Shown here: piece after piece, positions 9,082-16,875 of the stretch
Layout: every line of letters starts with the position of its first letter
How positions within the stretch are numbered: the first letter of the stretch is position 1
Assembly (NCBI GenBank): GCA_963785765.1
Contig: CAWAWM010000008.1
Coordinates: 558,001-622,000, forward strand
Direction of reading: 5' to 3'
Origin: DATBGO01 sp963785765
GTDB lineage: Bacteria; Actinomycetota; Actinomycetes; Streptosporangiales; Streptosporangiaceae
DNA length: 64,000 nt
Notes under the pieces: generated by a model
Databases searched by the model: none
What the model saw: only the letters and a program-made list of their open reading frames with translations
Told to the model about the DNA's origin: nothing
Translations under genes and position numbers: made by a program

Positions 9082-9933
9082 CTAGGCGTCGCGCTTGCGG
9101 AACAGCGCGGCACCGAGGATGAGCAGGATCACCGTGTAGGAGCCGAACACCGCGAACTCGCCCCACGCGGAGAACAGGTGCGGCGGATTGTTCTGGCTAT
9201 TGGTGCTCGTGATCACGGTAAGGACGCCTGGGCCCGGCAGCCACCTGGCTACGTCCGCGTACCAGGCGCTCGGCAGCGCCCTGGCGATCTGCGGCACCAG
9301 GAACAGCAGCCCGTAGGCGGCGGTCATCGCACCGGCCGTGCTGCGCAAGATAGCGCCGAGGCTGAAGGCGAACAGGCCACAAATCGCGACGTAGATGGCG
9401 CTGCCGAGCACGGCGCGCAGGACGCCAGGCTGGGACAGCGCCGCGCCCGCGTGGGTGCTCGTGAGCAGGGCCTGGCCGACGAAGAAGGCCGCGAAGCTGG
9501 TTAGGAACGCGACGGCCAGGGCGACCACCGCGAAGACGGCCGCCTTGGCGCTGTACAGCACCCCGCGCCTGGGCATGACGGTCAACGACGTGCGGATCAT
9601 TCCCGTCGAATACTCCGACGTGATGGACAGCACGCCGAGGACCACGATCACGAGCTGGCCGAGCAGCGCCAGCCCGATGACGCTCGACTGGGTCGGGTCG
9701 AAGCCCGCCCGGTCGGCCGCCGCCATATGCGGCCAGCGGGACGCCTCGCCCGCGCAGAAGGCGACGCTCCAGGCGACGCTCGCCCCCACCAGGACCAGCA
9801 GCGTCCAGTAGGTGGAGCGGACTGAACGGATCTTGGTGAACTCCGAGCGAAGCGTGCCCGTCAGGTCGGCCCGGCGTCGCCGGGCGGGTATCGGCGCGGG
9901 CCGCCCGGCCCGGCCGGTCGTTATCGCCGCCAT
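9082..9933 (-). CDS. ABC-2 type transporter permease
   Basis: 283 residues with six predicted membrane helices, beginning after a cytoplasmic segment (TLRSEFTKIRSVRSTYWTLL), which is typical of actinobacterial ABC-2 permeases. Middle region YSTGMIRTSLTVMPRR resembles the coupling-helix area of these proteins. The stop of the ATPase gene lies one base before this ATG, so the two form a heteromeric exporter (two permeases plus two ATPases). Probable role is export of a lipid or antimicrobial, under control of the downstream two-component system. Confidence 0.92.
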   Translation of the reverse strand: MAAITTGRAGRPAPIPARRRRADLTGTLRSEFTKIRSVRSTYWTLLVLVGASVAWSVAFCAGEASRWPHMAAADRAGFDPTQSSVIGLALLGQLVIVVLGVLSITSEYSTGMIRTSLTVMPRRGVLYSAKAAVFAVVALAVAFLTSFAAFFVGQALLTSTHAGAALSQPGVLRAVLGSAIYVAICGLFAFSLGAILRSTAGAMTAAYGLLFLVPQIARALPSAWYADVARWLPGPGVLTVITSTNSQNNPPHLFSAWGEFAVFGSYTVILLILGAALFRKRDA

Positions 9934-9934
9934 G

Positions 9935-10918
9935 TCATGCCCCCGATCCGTTGTTGGCCGGCTGCTGACGGGCGGGCTGCTCCGCGTGGTACTCCACGCT
10001 GTCGGCGGTTAGTTCCATGAACGCCTGCTCTAGGGACACCCTGGACGGGGCCAGGTGGTGCACCCGGATGCCACTGGCAAAAGCGAGATCGGCAATCTTG
10101 TCTTCAGTCAGGCCGCGCACCTGCAGGTCACCCGCGTCATCGGCACTGGTGCTCGCCGCACCGGTGCCAGTCACGGTGGTTCGTGTCACCCGGCCGCCGG
10201 CGGCCGTGACCACCTTGTCCAGCAGGTCCGGCTGCGGGGTCCGCACCTGGACGGACTGGCCGGAGCTGCCGGCGATGAAGTCAGCCATGCTGCAATCCGC
10301 GATCAGCCGGCCCCGCCCGATCACGAGCAGGTGATCAGCGGTGTTCTCCATCTCCGACATCAGGTGGCTGGCGACGAAAACGGTACGGCCCTCAGCAGCG
10401 AGCGCCTTCATCAGGTTGCGGATCCACAGAATGCCCTCGGGATCGAGGCCATTGACGGGCTCGTCGAACATCAGGATCTGCGGATCGCCAAGCAGCGTGG
10501 CGGCGATGCCGAGCCGCTGGCTCATGCCCAGCGAGAACCCTCTGGTCCGCTTTCCGGCTACGTCGGTCAGCCCGACGATGCCGAGAACCTCCTCCGCCCG
10601 GCGGGCCGGGATGCCGTTGGTCTGAGCCAGGCAGAGCAGATGGTTGCGGGCGCTGCGGCCGCCGTGTACGGCCTTGGCGTCCAGCAGCGCGCCGACCTGA
10701 CGCATCGGGCTGGGCAACTGCGGGTGCGGACGGCCGTTGACAGTGACGGTCCCCGCGGTGGGGTAGTCCAGACCCAGGATCAGCCGCATGGTGGTGGTCT
10801 TGCCAGCGCCGTTCGGCCCGAGGAAACCGGTCACCATGCCGGGGCGGATCGTGAAGCTGAGGTTATTGACCGCGACGGCAGAGCCGTAGCGCTTGGTGAG
10901 ACCACGGGCCTCGATCAT
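9935..10918 (-). CDS. ABC transporter ATP-binding protein
   Basis: 327 residues. Walker A GPNGAGKTTT at about 34-43, the Q-loop region near 78, signature FSLGMSQRLGIA at about 128-139, and Walker B MFDEPVNGLDPEG at about 149-161 are all present. A C-terminal extension of about 100 residues is usual for the DrrA/bacitracin-type exporters. First gene of a leftward operon: ATPase, permease, possible small ORF, histidine kinase, response regulator. Its promoter should lie in the 190-base gap to yqeB, which also holds two strong hairpins. Confidence 0.95.
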   Translation of the reverse strand: MIEARGLTKRYGSAVAVNNLSFTIRPGMVTGFLGPNGAGKTTTMRLILGLDYPTAGTVTVNGRPHPQLPSPMRQVGALLDAKAVHGGRSARNHLLCLAQTNGIPARRAEEVLGIVGLTDVAGKRTRGFSLGMSQRLGIAATLLGDPQILMFDEPVNGLDPEGILWIRNLMKALAAEGRTVFVASHLMSEMENTADHLLVIGRGRLIADCSMADFIAGSSGQSVQVRTPQPDLLDKVVTAAGGRVTRTTVTGTGAASTSADDAGDLQVRGLTEDKIADLAFASGIRVHHLAPSRVSLEQAFMELTADSVEYHAEQPARQQPANNGSGA

Positions 10919-11010
10919 CGGGCATTCTCCCTGGCTAGCGCCATTGCGTTGGTCATCACGCTACGGAGGGCCGAGGGCTGGCGGCAGCCGGCTAACACCC
11001 ATCCTCAGCT

Positions 11011-11043
11011 GGGGGATTTCCCCCGGTCCGGCCGTACGGCCGG
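11011..11043 (-). terminator. Two adjacent hairpins between yqeB and the ABC operon
   Basis: GGGGG-ATTT-CCCCC at 11011-11024 is followed after three bases by the perfect 16-base palindrome CCGGCCGTACGGCCGG at 11028-11043. They lie after the stop of yqeB and before the ABC ATPase start, both leftward genes, so they would suit termination of the molybdenum-hydroxylase operon. There is no T-run, so an operator or a rho-assisted site is also possible. Confidence 0.45.
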
Positions 11044-11108
11044 CCGCGGGGTGGCCGTCCGCGGGGTGCGGCCGGTTCCGGGTGCGCTCCGTTGCAGGGT
11101 GCGCTCGG

Positions 11109-11906
11109 TCAGGTGGCGCGGTGCAGCCAGGTCAGGACGGCTTCGAGGACGCCGCCGCCGATGGCGAGTGCCTTGTCCGAGATCTGCTGCCAGTCGGTGT
11201 CGGCCCGGGGGTCCACGTCGCCGATCTTCAGGCCGGCCGGGACGGCGGTCTGGTCGGCGACCAGGCCGCGGACCAGGCCGGCGAACGGGGCGCGCACCTC
11301 AGCGCCGTTCACGGTCCCGAGCACGGCATCGGCTTGGACCACGTCACCGAGGCGGGCCTGCCACCTGACGGTCCCGGCCGCCGGAGCCCGCAGGACCCGT
11401 TCGGCGCCGCGGCCGCCGATCACGCCGGGGGTCCCGGTGTTGGGCGCGGCCGAGCCGGTCCAGAAGACCCGGCCGAGCTGCGGGCCGCGCATGGTCTCGA
11501 CGACGGCATGGCAGTCGCGGCCCGCCGTGAAACCGGGGCCGAGGGCCACCACGAACGGCGCGTCGCCGATGGTCGTGTCGAGCAGGCGCTTGGCCATCCG
11601 GGCGTCGACCACCACGTCCGCGCCGAGCGGCGGGAGCCCGGCCGAGATCACTACCGGCACCTGGTCCGATCGAGCCAGCTCGGCCGCCTCGGCGACGGTC
11701 GCGCGCGCTGCCTTGATCCCCTCGACGAGCACCGTACCTTCGGTGACCGCGGTCGAGAACGCCACGCTGCGCCTGACGGTGAGCGGCGCGTCCAGCTCGC
11801 AGACCACGACGCCGAATCCGGCTCGCTTCAGCCGCCAGGCGGCGCCGGTGGCCAGGTCGCCGCCGCCGCGCAGGACGACCAGCACGTCCGCGATAGCTCG
11901 GCTCAC
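11109..11906 (-). CDS. yqeB: YqeB-like accessory protein for Se-dependent molybdenum hydroxylases
   Basis: 265 residues. An N-terminal Rossmann-like stretch (VLVVLRGGGDLATGAAWRLK) is followed by LDAPLTVRRSVAFSTAV, then PFVVALGPGFTAGRDCHAVVE and TPGVIGGRGAERVLRAPAAG. These blocks match the YqeB/EF2563 family, which occurs beside molybdenum hydroxylases thought to need a labile selenium atom. The last part looks like a small biotinyl-lipoyl-type fold (ADAVLGTVNGAEVRAPFAG). Its start overlaps the stop of the xdhC gene by 4 bases. Its presence supports reading this as the selenium-type hydroxylase cluster. No selenophosphate synthase gene is in the window. Confidence 0.85.
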   Translation of the reverse strand: MSRAIADVLVVLRGGGDLATGAAWRLKRAGFGVVVCELDAPLTVRRSVAFSTAVTEGTVLVEGIKAARATVAEAAELARSDQVPVVISAGLPPLGADVVVDARMAKRLLDTTIGDAPFVVALGPGFTAGRDCHAVVETMRGPQLGRVFWTGSAAPNTGTPGVIGGRGAERVLRAPAAGTVRWQARLGDVVQADAVLGTVNGAEVRAPFAGLVRGLVADQTAVPAGLKIGDVDPRADTDWQQISDKALAIGGGVLEAVLTWLHRAT

Positions 11907-12823
11907 GGCCGGTCCGGGAGAACCTGGCCACGGTGGCCGTTCGGCTTATCCTGGGGGACCGGGTCGGCGGGCCGCGTGGCTGGCCGGTCGTGGGGGGCCG
12001 GGCCGGCGGGTGGCGCGGCTGGCCGCCCGTCGAGGACCGGGCCATGGCGGTGGACGGCTACGACTTCGGCCATGATGGCCAGGGCGATCTCGCGCGGTGT
12101 CTCAGCGCCCAGGTCGAGACCGGCCGGCGTCCGCACCCGGCTGAGCACCTCATCGGAGACGCCGCGGGCTAGCAGCTCGGCCCGGGTGGCCTGCCAGCGC
12201 CTGCTGCTGCCCAGGACGCTGACCGAGCGGGCCTGCCTCGCGAGCAGCAGGGGCAGCGCGGCGGCATCGACCTGTACCCCGCGGGTGGACAGCACCAGGT
12301 GGGTGTCGGCCGTGACGGGCACGGCGGCCAGCGCGTCCTCGACCGGGCCGGGCAGCAGCATGTCGGCCCCGGGCAGCAACTCCTTGGTGGCCAGGTCGGC
12401 GCGGTCGTCGGAGGCGACCACGCGGAATCCCAGCCAGTGGGCGAGGTCCACCACGGCCCGGCCGATCGTGCCGCATCCGATCACGAGCACGGTCGGGGTC
12501 GGCAGGTGCGGTTCCAGGTACACCGTCATCTCCCCGCCGCAGGTGCCGGGCTCGCCATTGAGCGGGTCCAGCAGGTCGTAGCGCACCAGCCTGGCCTGTC
12601 CGGCGGCCAGCGCGGCCAGCGCCGCTGTCGCCACCCGGCTCTCCACCGCGCCGCCGCCGATGCTCCCTGACCGACGGCCGTCTTCATGCACCAGCATCTT
12701 CGAGCCGGCATGGCGGGGTACCGACCGGCAGGTGTCGACGACGGTGGCCAGCACGACCCGCTCACCGGCATCGACCGCTGCCACCAGCTCGTGCAGCAGC
12801 GACTCGGGGCCGTCGTCAGTCAT
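11903..12823 (-). CDS. xdhC: XdhC/CoxI family molybdenum cofactor chaperone
   Basis: 306 residues from the ATG at 12823; a longer frame exists upstream but it lies in the hydroxylase gene and is unconserved. The N-terminal XdhC_CoxI domain shows VVDTCRSVPRHAGSKMLV and GSIGGGAVESRVA. The middle has PGTCGGEMTVYLEP, and the C-terminal half is a Rossmann domain with VLVIGCGTIGRAVVDLA. Proteins of this family bind the molybdopterin cofactor, promote its sulfuration and insert it into the large subunit. The last 35 residues are Pro-rich repeats (PAAPPAGPAPHDRPATRP) absent from most homologues. The start overlaps the stop of the hydroxylase gene by 8 bases. Confidence 0.9.
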   Translation of the reverse strand: MTDDGPESLLHELVAAVDAGERVVLATVVDTCRSVPRHAGSKMLVHEDGRRSGSIGGGAVESRVATAALAALAAGQARLVRYDLLDPLNGEPGTCGGEMTVYLEPHLPTPTVLVIGCGTIGRAVVDLAHWLGFRVVASDDRADLATKELLPGADMLLPGPVEDALAAVPVTADTHLVLSTRGVQVDAAALPLLLARQARSVSVLGSSRRWQATRAELLARGVSDEVLSRVRTPAGLDLGAETPREIALAIMAEVVAVHRHGPVLDGRPAAPPAGPAPHDRPATRPADPVPQDKPNGHRGQVLPDRP

Positions 12824-15800
12824 GGCCCTGCGCCCCGTCGTGCAGCGCGCGCCAGACTCGCTCCGGGGTGAACGGCAGCGCGTTGATGGCCACCCCGGTC
12901 GCGTCCAGGATGGCGTTGCGGACGGCGGGCGCGACGCCATCCATCGGGATCTCGCCGACGGCCTTGGCGCCGAACGGGCCGGACGGCTCCATCGTCTGTA
13001 CCAGGAAGACCTCGGTGGCGGGCACGTCGTCGGCGCGGAAGATCCAGTAGGGCCCGAGCCGCGCGTTCAGCGGGCGGCCCGCGTCGTCCAGCGGGAGTTC
13101 CTCGGTCAGCGCGTAGCCAAGCGCCTGGATCATGCCGCCCTCGACCTGACCGCTGGCCATCACCGGGTTGACCGCCACCCCGCAGTCGACCGCCATGACC
13201 AGCCTGGTCACGGTGACCTCGCCGGTCCGGCAGTCCACCTCCACCTCGGCGAACTGAGCTGCGAACAGCGCCGGCGAGTCGGTCGCGACGAACGAGGCGG
13301 AGCCCATGATCTGTTCCTGGTCGTGGGTGTGCAGCGTGTCCAGGGCCACATCGCTCAGGAACACCGAGCGGCCGTCGGGCGCCCACGCACGGCGGTCCCT
13401 GAGCGCTACGTCGGCTTCGACGACCTCGAGCATCCGGGCGGCGCGGGCCACGATCTTCACCCGCACGGCCTCGGCGGCCCGTTTCGCCGCCATGCCCGAG
13501 ATGTAGGTGGTGCTGGAGGCATAGGCGCCCACGTCGAAGGGGGTGATGTCGGTGTCGGCGGCGTACACGATGATTTCGTCGACGCCGGTGCCGAGCACTT
13601 CGGCCGCGATCTGGGCCAGCACGGTGTCGGCTCCGGTGCCCAGGTCCGTGGCGCCGACCAGCATGTTGAACGACCCGTCGTCGTTCATCTTGATCGAGCA
13701 GGCACCCATGTCGGTGAACGGGATGCCGGTGCCGTGCATACACAGCGCGAACCCGATGCCGCGCCGGATGTCCGGGCGGTCTGGCACCTGCCGCCAGCCC
13801 GGATCGGCGTGCTGGCTCCACCCGATCGCCCGGCTGGCCTGCGCCACGCACTCCTGGATCCCGCAGCTGGTCACCTTGGGCAGATCCGCGGGCGCGATGT
13901 CGTCGGTCCCGCCCCGCTCACTGAGCCGCGGCGCGATATCCAGCGGGTCGCCGACGCCGATCCAGTTCCGCCGCCTGAACTCGATGGGATCCAGGTCCAG
14001 GGCCGCCGCGATGTCGGTCATGTGTGACTCAAGAGCGAACAGGGCCTGCGGTGCCCCATAGCCGCGGAACGCCCCGGAGACCAGCCGGTTCGTATAGACC
14101 ACGTCACAAGAGAAACGCTTGGCCGGGCAGTTGTAGGACGACAGCCCGCGCAGGCCGGTGACGGACTGGACGGTGAAGCCGTGCACCCCGTACGCGCCGG
14201 TGTTGGCCACCACCCGCATGTCCTGCGCCACCAGCCGCGCCTCGCGGTCGACTCCGGTGCGGAACGTGATGGTCTGCGCGTGCCGGGTACGCGAGAACGC
14301 GAGTTCCTCCGCCCTGGTCAGCTCCAGCCGCACCGGGCGGCGGGTGGCCAGCGCGAGGTGGCCGACGATGTCCTCGATGAGCATCTCCTGCTTCACGCCG
14401 AACCCGCCGCCGATCCGCGGCTTGATCACGTGGATGCGCTTCACCGGCAAGCCGATCAGCGGCGCCAGCATTCGCCGGACGTGGAACGGCACCTGGGTTG
14501 AGGTGCGCACCACCAGCCGCTCGTCCTCGTCGAGCCAGGCGATCGCGATGTGCGGCTCGATCGGGCAGGCCTGGACCTGATGGACCTGGAAGGTCTGCTC
14601 AAACACCCGGTCGGCGCCGGCCAGTGCACCCTCCATGTCGCGGGTCGTCCGGCCCTCGATGTGCGAGCTGATGTTGCGGTCCGCGTTGACGATGCCGACG
14701 GAGTCAGGCTCGTCGTGAATCACCGGCGCCCCATCGGCCATCGCGGCCAGCTCGTCGAAGACGGTCGGCAGCACCTGGTAGGTCACCTTGATCAGCTGGC
14801 ACGCCCGCGCCGCGATTTCCGGGCTGTCGGCGGCGACCGCCGCCACCCGGTCGCCAACGTGCCGGACCTTGTTGTCGAAGCTGACCTGGTCCCATGGATA
14901 GGGGTTAGGCCAGGACTGGCCGCCGGAGGCGTACTTCACCCTGGGGGTGTTCCAGTGATGCAGCACGGCGTGCACGCCGTCCAGCGCCCGGGCCGCGGAG
15001 TCGTCGATCGCGACGATGCGCGCGTGGGCGTGCGGGCTGCGCAGCACCTTGACGTGCAGCAGGCCGCGCATCTCGACGTCGTCGGTGAAGGCCGGATTGC
15101 CCTTCACCAGCCGCACCGCATCGACCTTGTGCTCGGACTTGCCGACCACCGCGGTGTCGGGCACGTCGGCCGACGGCACGACGCGCGGCACCGCCGCGGG
15201 CACCTCGCGGGCCGCAGCCCCGGTACGCATAGTGCCGTTGGCTGCTGGGCCGTTGACTGCTGGGCCGTTGGCTGCTGGGCCTTTGACCGGGGTGCCATGG
15301 CCAGGGGTGCCATTGCCGGGGGTGCTGCCGGTGAGACGCTCGACGATCAGCGGCGTCATCGGCTCGGGCTTGTCGCCACGGAGCGCCGCGGCGGCCCGGC
15401 GGACCGCCTCGACCACCTTCACGTAGCCGCTCTCGCGGTCGAGGATCCCCGACAGCGCGTCCCGGATCTGCTCCTCGGATGGATCGGGATCCTCCTCGAG
15501 CAGCGCCTTGGCCGCCAGCACCATCGCGCCCGCCGAATAGCCGGACTGCAGCGCGCCGCTGTCGACGAAGGCCTCCTGGATGGGATGCAGCTCGCCGGTG
15601 GCCACGTTCAGGCTCTCCACCGTGGTGACCGCATGGCCGCCGGCCTGCGCGGCCAGCAGCACATCCGACGAGACCAGGCGGCCGTCGAGGAGAACGGCGG
15701 CCGCCCCCGTTTCGCCGGTGTCCGAGCCGTAGCGGACGCTGAAGCATCCCTCCCGGCGCAGCACCGTCAGCAGCGAATCGCCGGGTGCGCAGGTGATTCG

Positions 15801-15836
15801 CCGGGGAGCTCCGTTAAGAACGAAATCGACGTCCAT
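12816..15836 (-). CDS. xdhD: XdhD/YgfN-like molybdenum hydroxylase with cysteine-free 2Fe-2S domain
   Basis: 1006 residues from the ATG at 15836 (the longer upstream frame only shadows the FAD gene). Residues 1-150 fold like the two-cluster 2Fe-2S subunit and keep its exact spacing, but all eight ligand positions are replaced: S38, T43, A46, D58, S98, S101, D133, E135. E. coli XdhD has a similarly degenerate N-terminus. A Gly/Asn/Pro/Ala linker (about 170-205) precedes the molybdopterin domain, with RIGGGFGVKQEM, SGAFRGYGAPQ and, near the end, GPFGAKAVGEIPMDG with E962 as the expected catalytic glutamate. The 13-base gap after the FAD subunit and overlap with xdhC indicate one operon. The enzyme probably acts on a purine, and electrons must leave by another route than its own clusters. 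Confidence 0.88.
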   Translation of the reverse strand: MDVDFVLNGAPRRITCAPGDSLLTVLRREGCFSVRYGSDTGETGAAAVLLDGRLVSSDVLLAAQAGGHAVTTVESLNVATGELHPIQEAFVDSGALQSGYSAGAMVLAAKALLEEDPDPSEEQIRDALSGILDRESGYVKVVEAVRRAAAALRGDKPEPMTPLIVERLTGSTPGNGTPGHGTPVKGPAANGPAVNGPAANGTMRTGAAAREVPAAVPRVVPSADVPDTAVVGKSEHKVDAVRLVKGNPAFTDDVEMRGLLHVKVLRSPHAHARIVAIDDSAARALDGVHAVLHHWNTPRVKYASGGQSWPNPYPWDQVSFDNKVRHVGDRVAAVAADSPEIAARACQLIKVTYQVLPTVFDELAAMADGAPVIHDEPDSVGIVNADRNISSHIEGRTTRDMEGALAGADRVFEQTFQVHQVQACPIEPHIAIAWLDEDERLVVRTSTQVPFHVRRMLAPLIGLPVKRIHVIKPRIGGGFGVKQEMLIEDIVGHLALATRRPVRLELTRAEELAFSRTRHAQTITFRTGVDREARLVAQDMRVVANTGAYGVHGFTVQSVTGLRGLSSYNCPAKRFSCDVVYTNRLVSGAFRGYGAPQALFALESHMTDIAAALDLDPIEFRRRNWIGVGDPLDIAPRLSERGGTDDIAPADLPKVTSCGIQECVAQASRAIGWSQHADPGWRQVPDRPDIRRGIGFALCMHGTGIPFTDMGACSIKMNDDGSFNMLVGATDLGTGADTVLAQIAAEVLGTGVDEIIVYAADTDITPFDVGAYASSTTYISGMAAKRAAEAVRVKIVARAARMLEVVEADVALRDRRAWAPDGRSVFLSDVALDTLHTHDQEQIMGSASFVATDSPALFAAQFAEVEVDCRTGEVTVTRLVMAVDCGVAVNPVMASGQVEGGMIQALGYALTEELPLDDAGRPLNARLGPYWIFRADDVPATEVFLVQTMEPSGPFGAKAVGEIPMDGVAPAVRNAILDATGVAINALPFTPERVWRALHDGAQGHD
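15234..15278. repeat. In-frame 15-base tandem repeat (three copies)
   Basis: Three copies of GCCGTTGGCTGCTGG (middle copy with one change) lie inside the hydroxylase gene and encode the PAANG/PAVNG units of its interdomain linker. Being a multiple of three, copy-number change would alter linker length without breaking the frame. Confidence 0.85.
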
Positions 15837-15849
15837 CAGCTGCCGCCCA

Positions 15850-16593
15850 TCATCTGATCGCAGCCAGCGCGCGGGCCGAAAGGACGGCCGCCAGCGCGCG
15901 CCGGTACTCGGCCGAGCCGCGGAAGTCAGCGGGCGGATCGAGCTGGCTGGTGTCGAGCTGGTCCGGGTGGTCGATGAGAACCGGGGTGGCTGCCACCCCG
16001 GTGAGCGCCACCCGGGGGCGGCCATCCGCGGTGATCCGCGCCACTGCCGCCACGATCGGCCGGTCGGCGCGGGTGCGGCCGGTCCGCGCCGCGCTGCTGC
16101 GGCCCGCGGTACTGATCGTGACGGCGGTGATGATCCGGCCGGCGGGCGGCGGTAGCGCGGCGAGCAGTTGCTCCAGGGTGAGTTCCGAGGCACCCTCGGG
16201 CCCGGCGATGCGCACGACAGCGCCGTGGGCCAGCAGCGCGGCCAGCAGTTCGCTGTCGGAGTCCCCGGTCGCCACGCAGCCGCCGACCGTGGCCTGGGCC
16301 CGGAGCGTGCTCGGCTGCTCGCGCCGCGCGGCTTCGCGGATGACATCAGGAACAACAGGGCTGGCGGCCAGCCGGCTGAGCGTGACGGTCGCCCCGATCA
16401 CGGCCATCCGGCCGTCGAGTTTGTCGATCCGGCCCAGGCCGAGGGCCTGCAGGTCCACCACTTCGATTGGCCCCGGGGCGGTGACCGCGTTCAGCTTGGT
16501 CCCGCCGCCGAGCAGGACAGCGGCCGGCCGGGCCAGGCAGGCTAGTGCCGCCTCCAGGGTGGCCGGGCGCTGGTAAGCGCTAATGATCGCCAT
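15850..16593 (-). CDS. ygfM: YgfM-like FAD-binding subunit of molybdenum hydroxylase
   Basis: 247 residues, shorter than the FAD subunit at 556-1449. It shows VLLGGGTKLNAVTAPGPIEV at about 26-45 in place of the usual GGTDL block, and ATVGGCVATGDSDSELLAAL at about 100-120 in place of VGGNL. These are the variations expected of the YgfM group that partners XdhD. First gene of the leftward operon; the start ATG at 16593 faces a 282-base divergent control region. Since its partner hydroxylase has no iron-sulfur ligands, how electrons reach this FAD is an open question. Confidence 0.85.
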   Translation of the reverse strand: MAIISAYQRPATLEAALACLARPAAVLLGGGTKLNAVTAPGPIEVVDLQALGLGRIDKLDGRMAVIGATVTLSRLAASPVVPDVIREAARREQPSTLRAQATVGGCVATGDSDSELLAALLAHGAVVRIAGPEGASELTLEQLLAALPPPAGRIITAVTISTAGRSSAARTGRTRADRPIVAAVARITADGRPRVALTGVAATPVLIDHPDQLDTSQLDPPADFRGSAEYRRALAAVLSARALAAIR

Positions 16594-16626
16594 GAGCTAA
16601 CTCTCGTCCGCTGAGCAGCTGGCCCA

Positions 16627-16643
16627 CAGGGCCAAAGGCCCTG
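16627..16643. promoter_or_regulatory. Perfect inverted repeat in the divergent purine-cluster control region
   Basis: CAGGGCC-AAA-GGCCCTG lies 34 bases upstream of the ygfM-like start, within the 282-base space (16594-16875) between the two divergent operons. It is followed at about 16660-16705 by near-tandem GGGCCGTCC/GGGCCGTTCC units. A shared operator for both operons is a reasonable guess. No regulator gene sits in the cluster itself. Confidence 0.4.
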
Positions 16644-16875
16644 CTACACCGGGTCATCCGGGCCGTCCAGGGCCGTCCGGGGCCGTTCCGGGCCGTTCCG
16701 GGGCCAATTTCCCTGGCGCGGCGGGCCTGCGGCCGCCCGACGGGCTGTTCGCGCTGTTCCGGTGGCTTTCGGGTACGGCTGGCGGGGACCTTCGGCCCTA
16801 CGCGGCCCCAGTGGCACGAGGGACGGTTGGTCCAGCGCAGCGGCCGTTCCGCCGAGCGCCGCTAGGGGCGGTGTG

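Noticed and set aside
10055..12581. Two long plus-strand frames across ABC ATPase, yqeB and xdhC
   Set aside because: They run antisense to three recognised genes and have no recognisable domain.
15837..16355. Upstream extension of the XdhD-like frame by 173 codons
   Set aside because: It overlaps the FAD gene in another frame, and the conserved protein begins at the ATG 15836.
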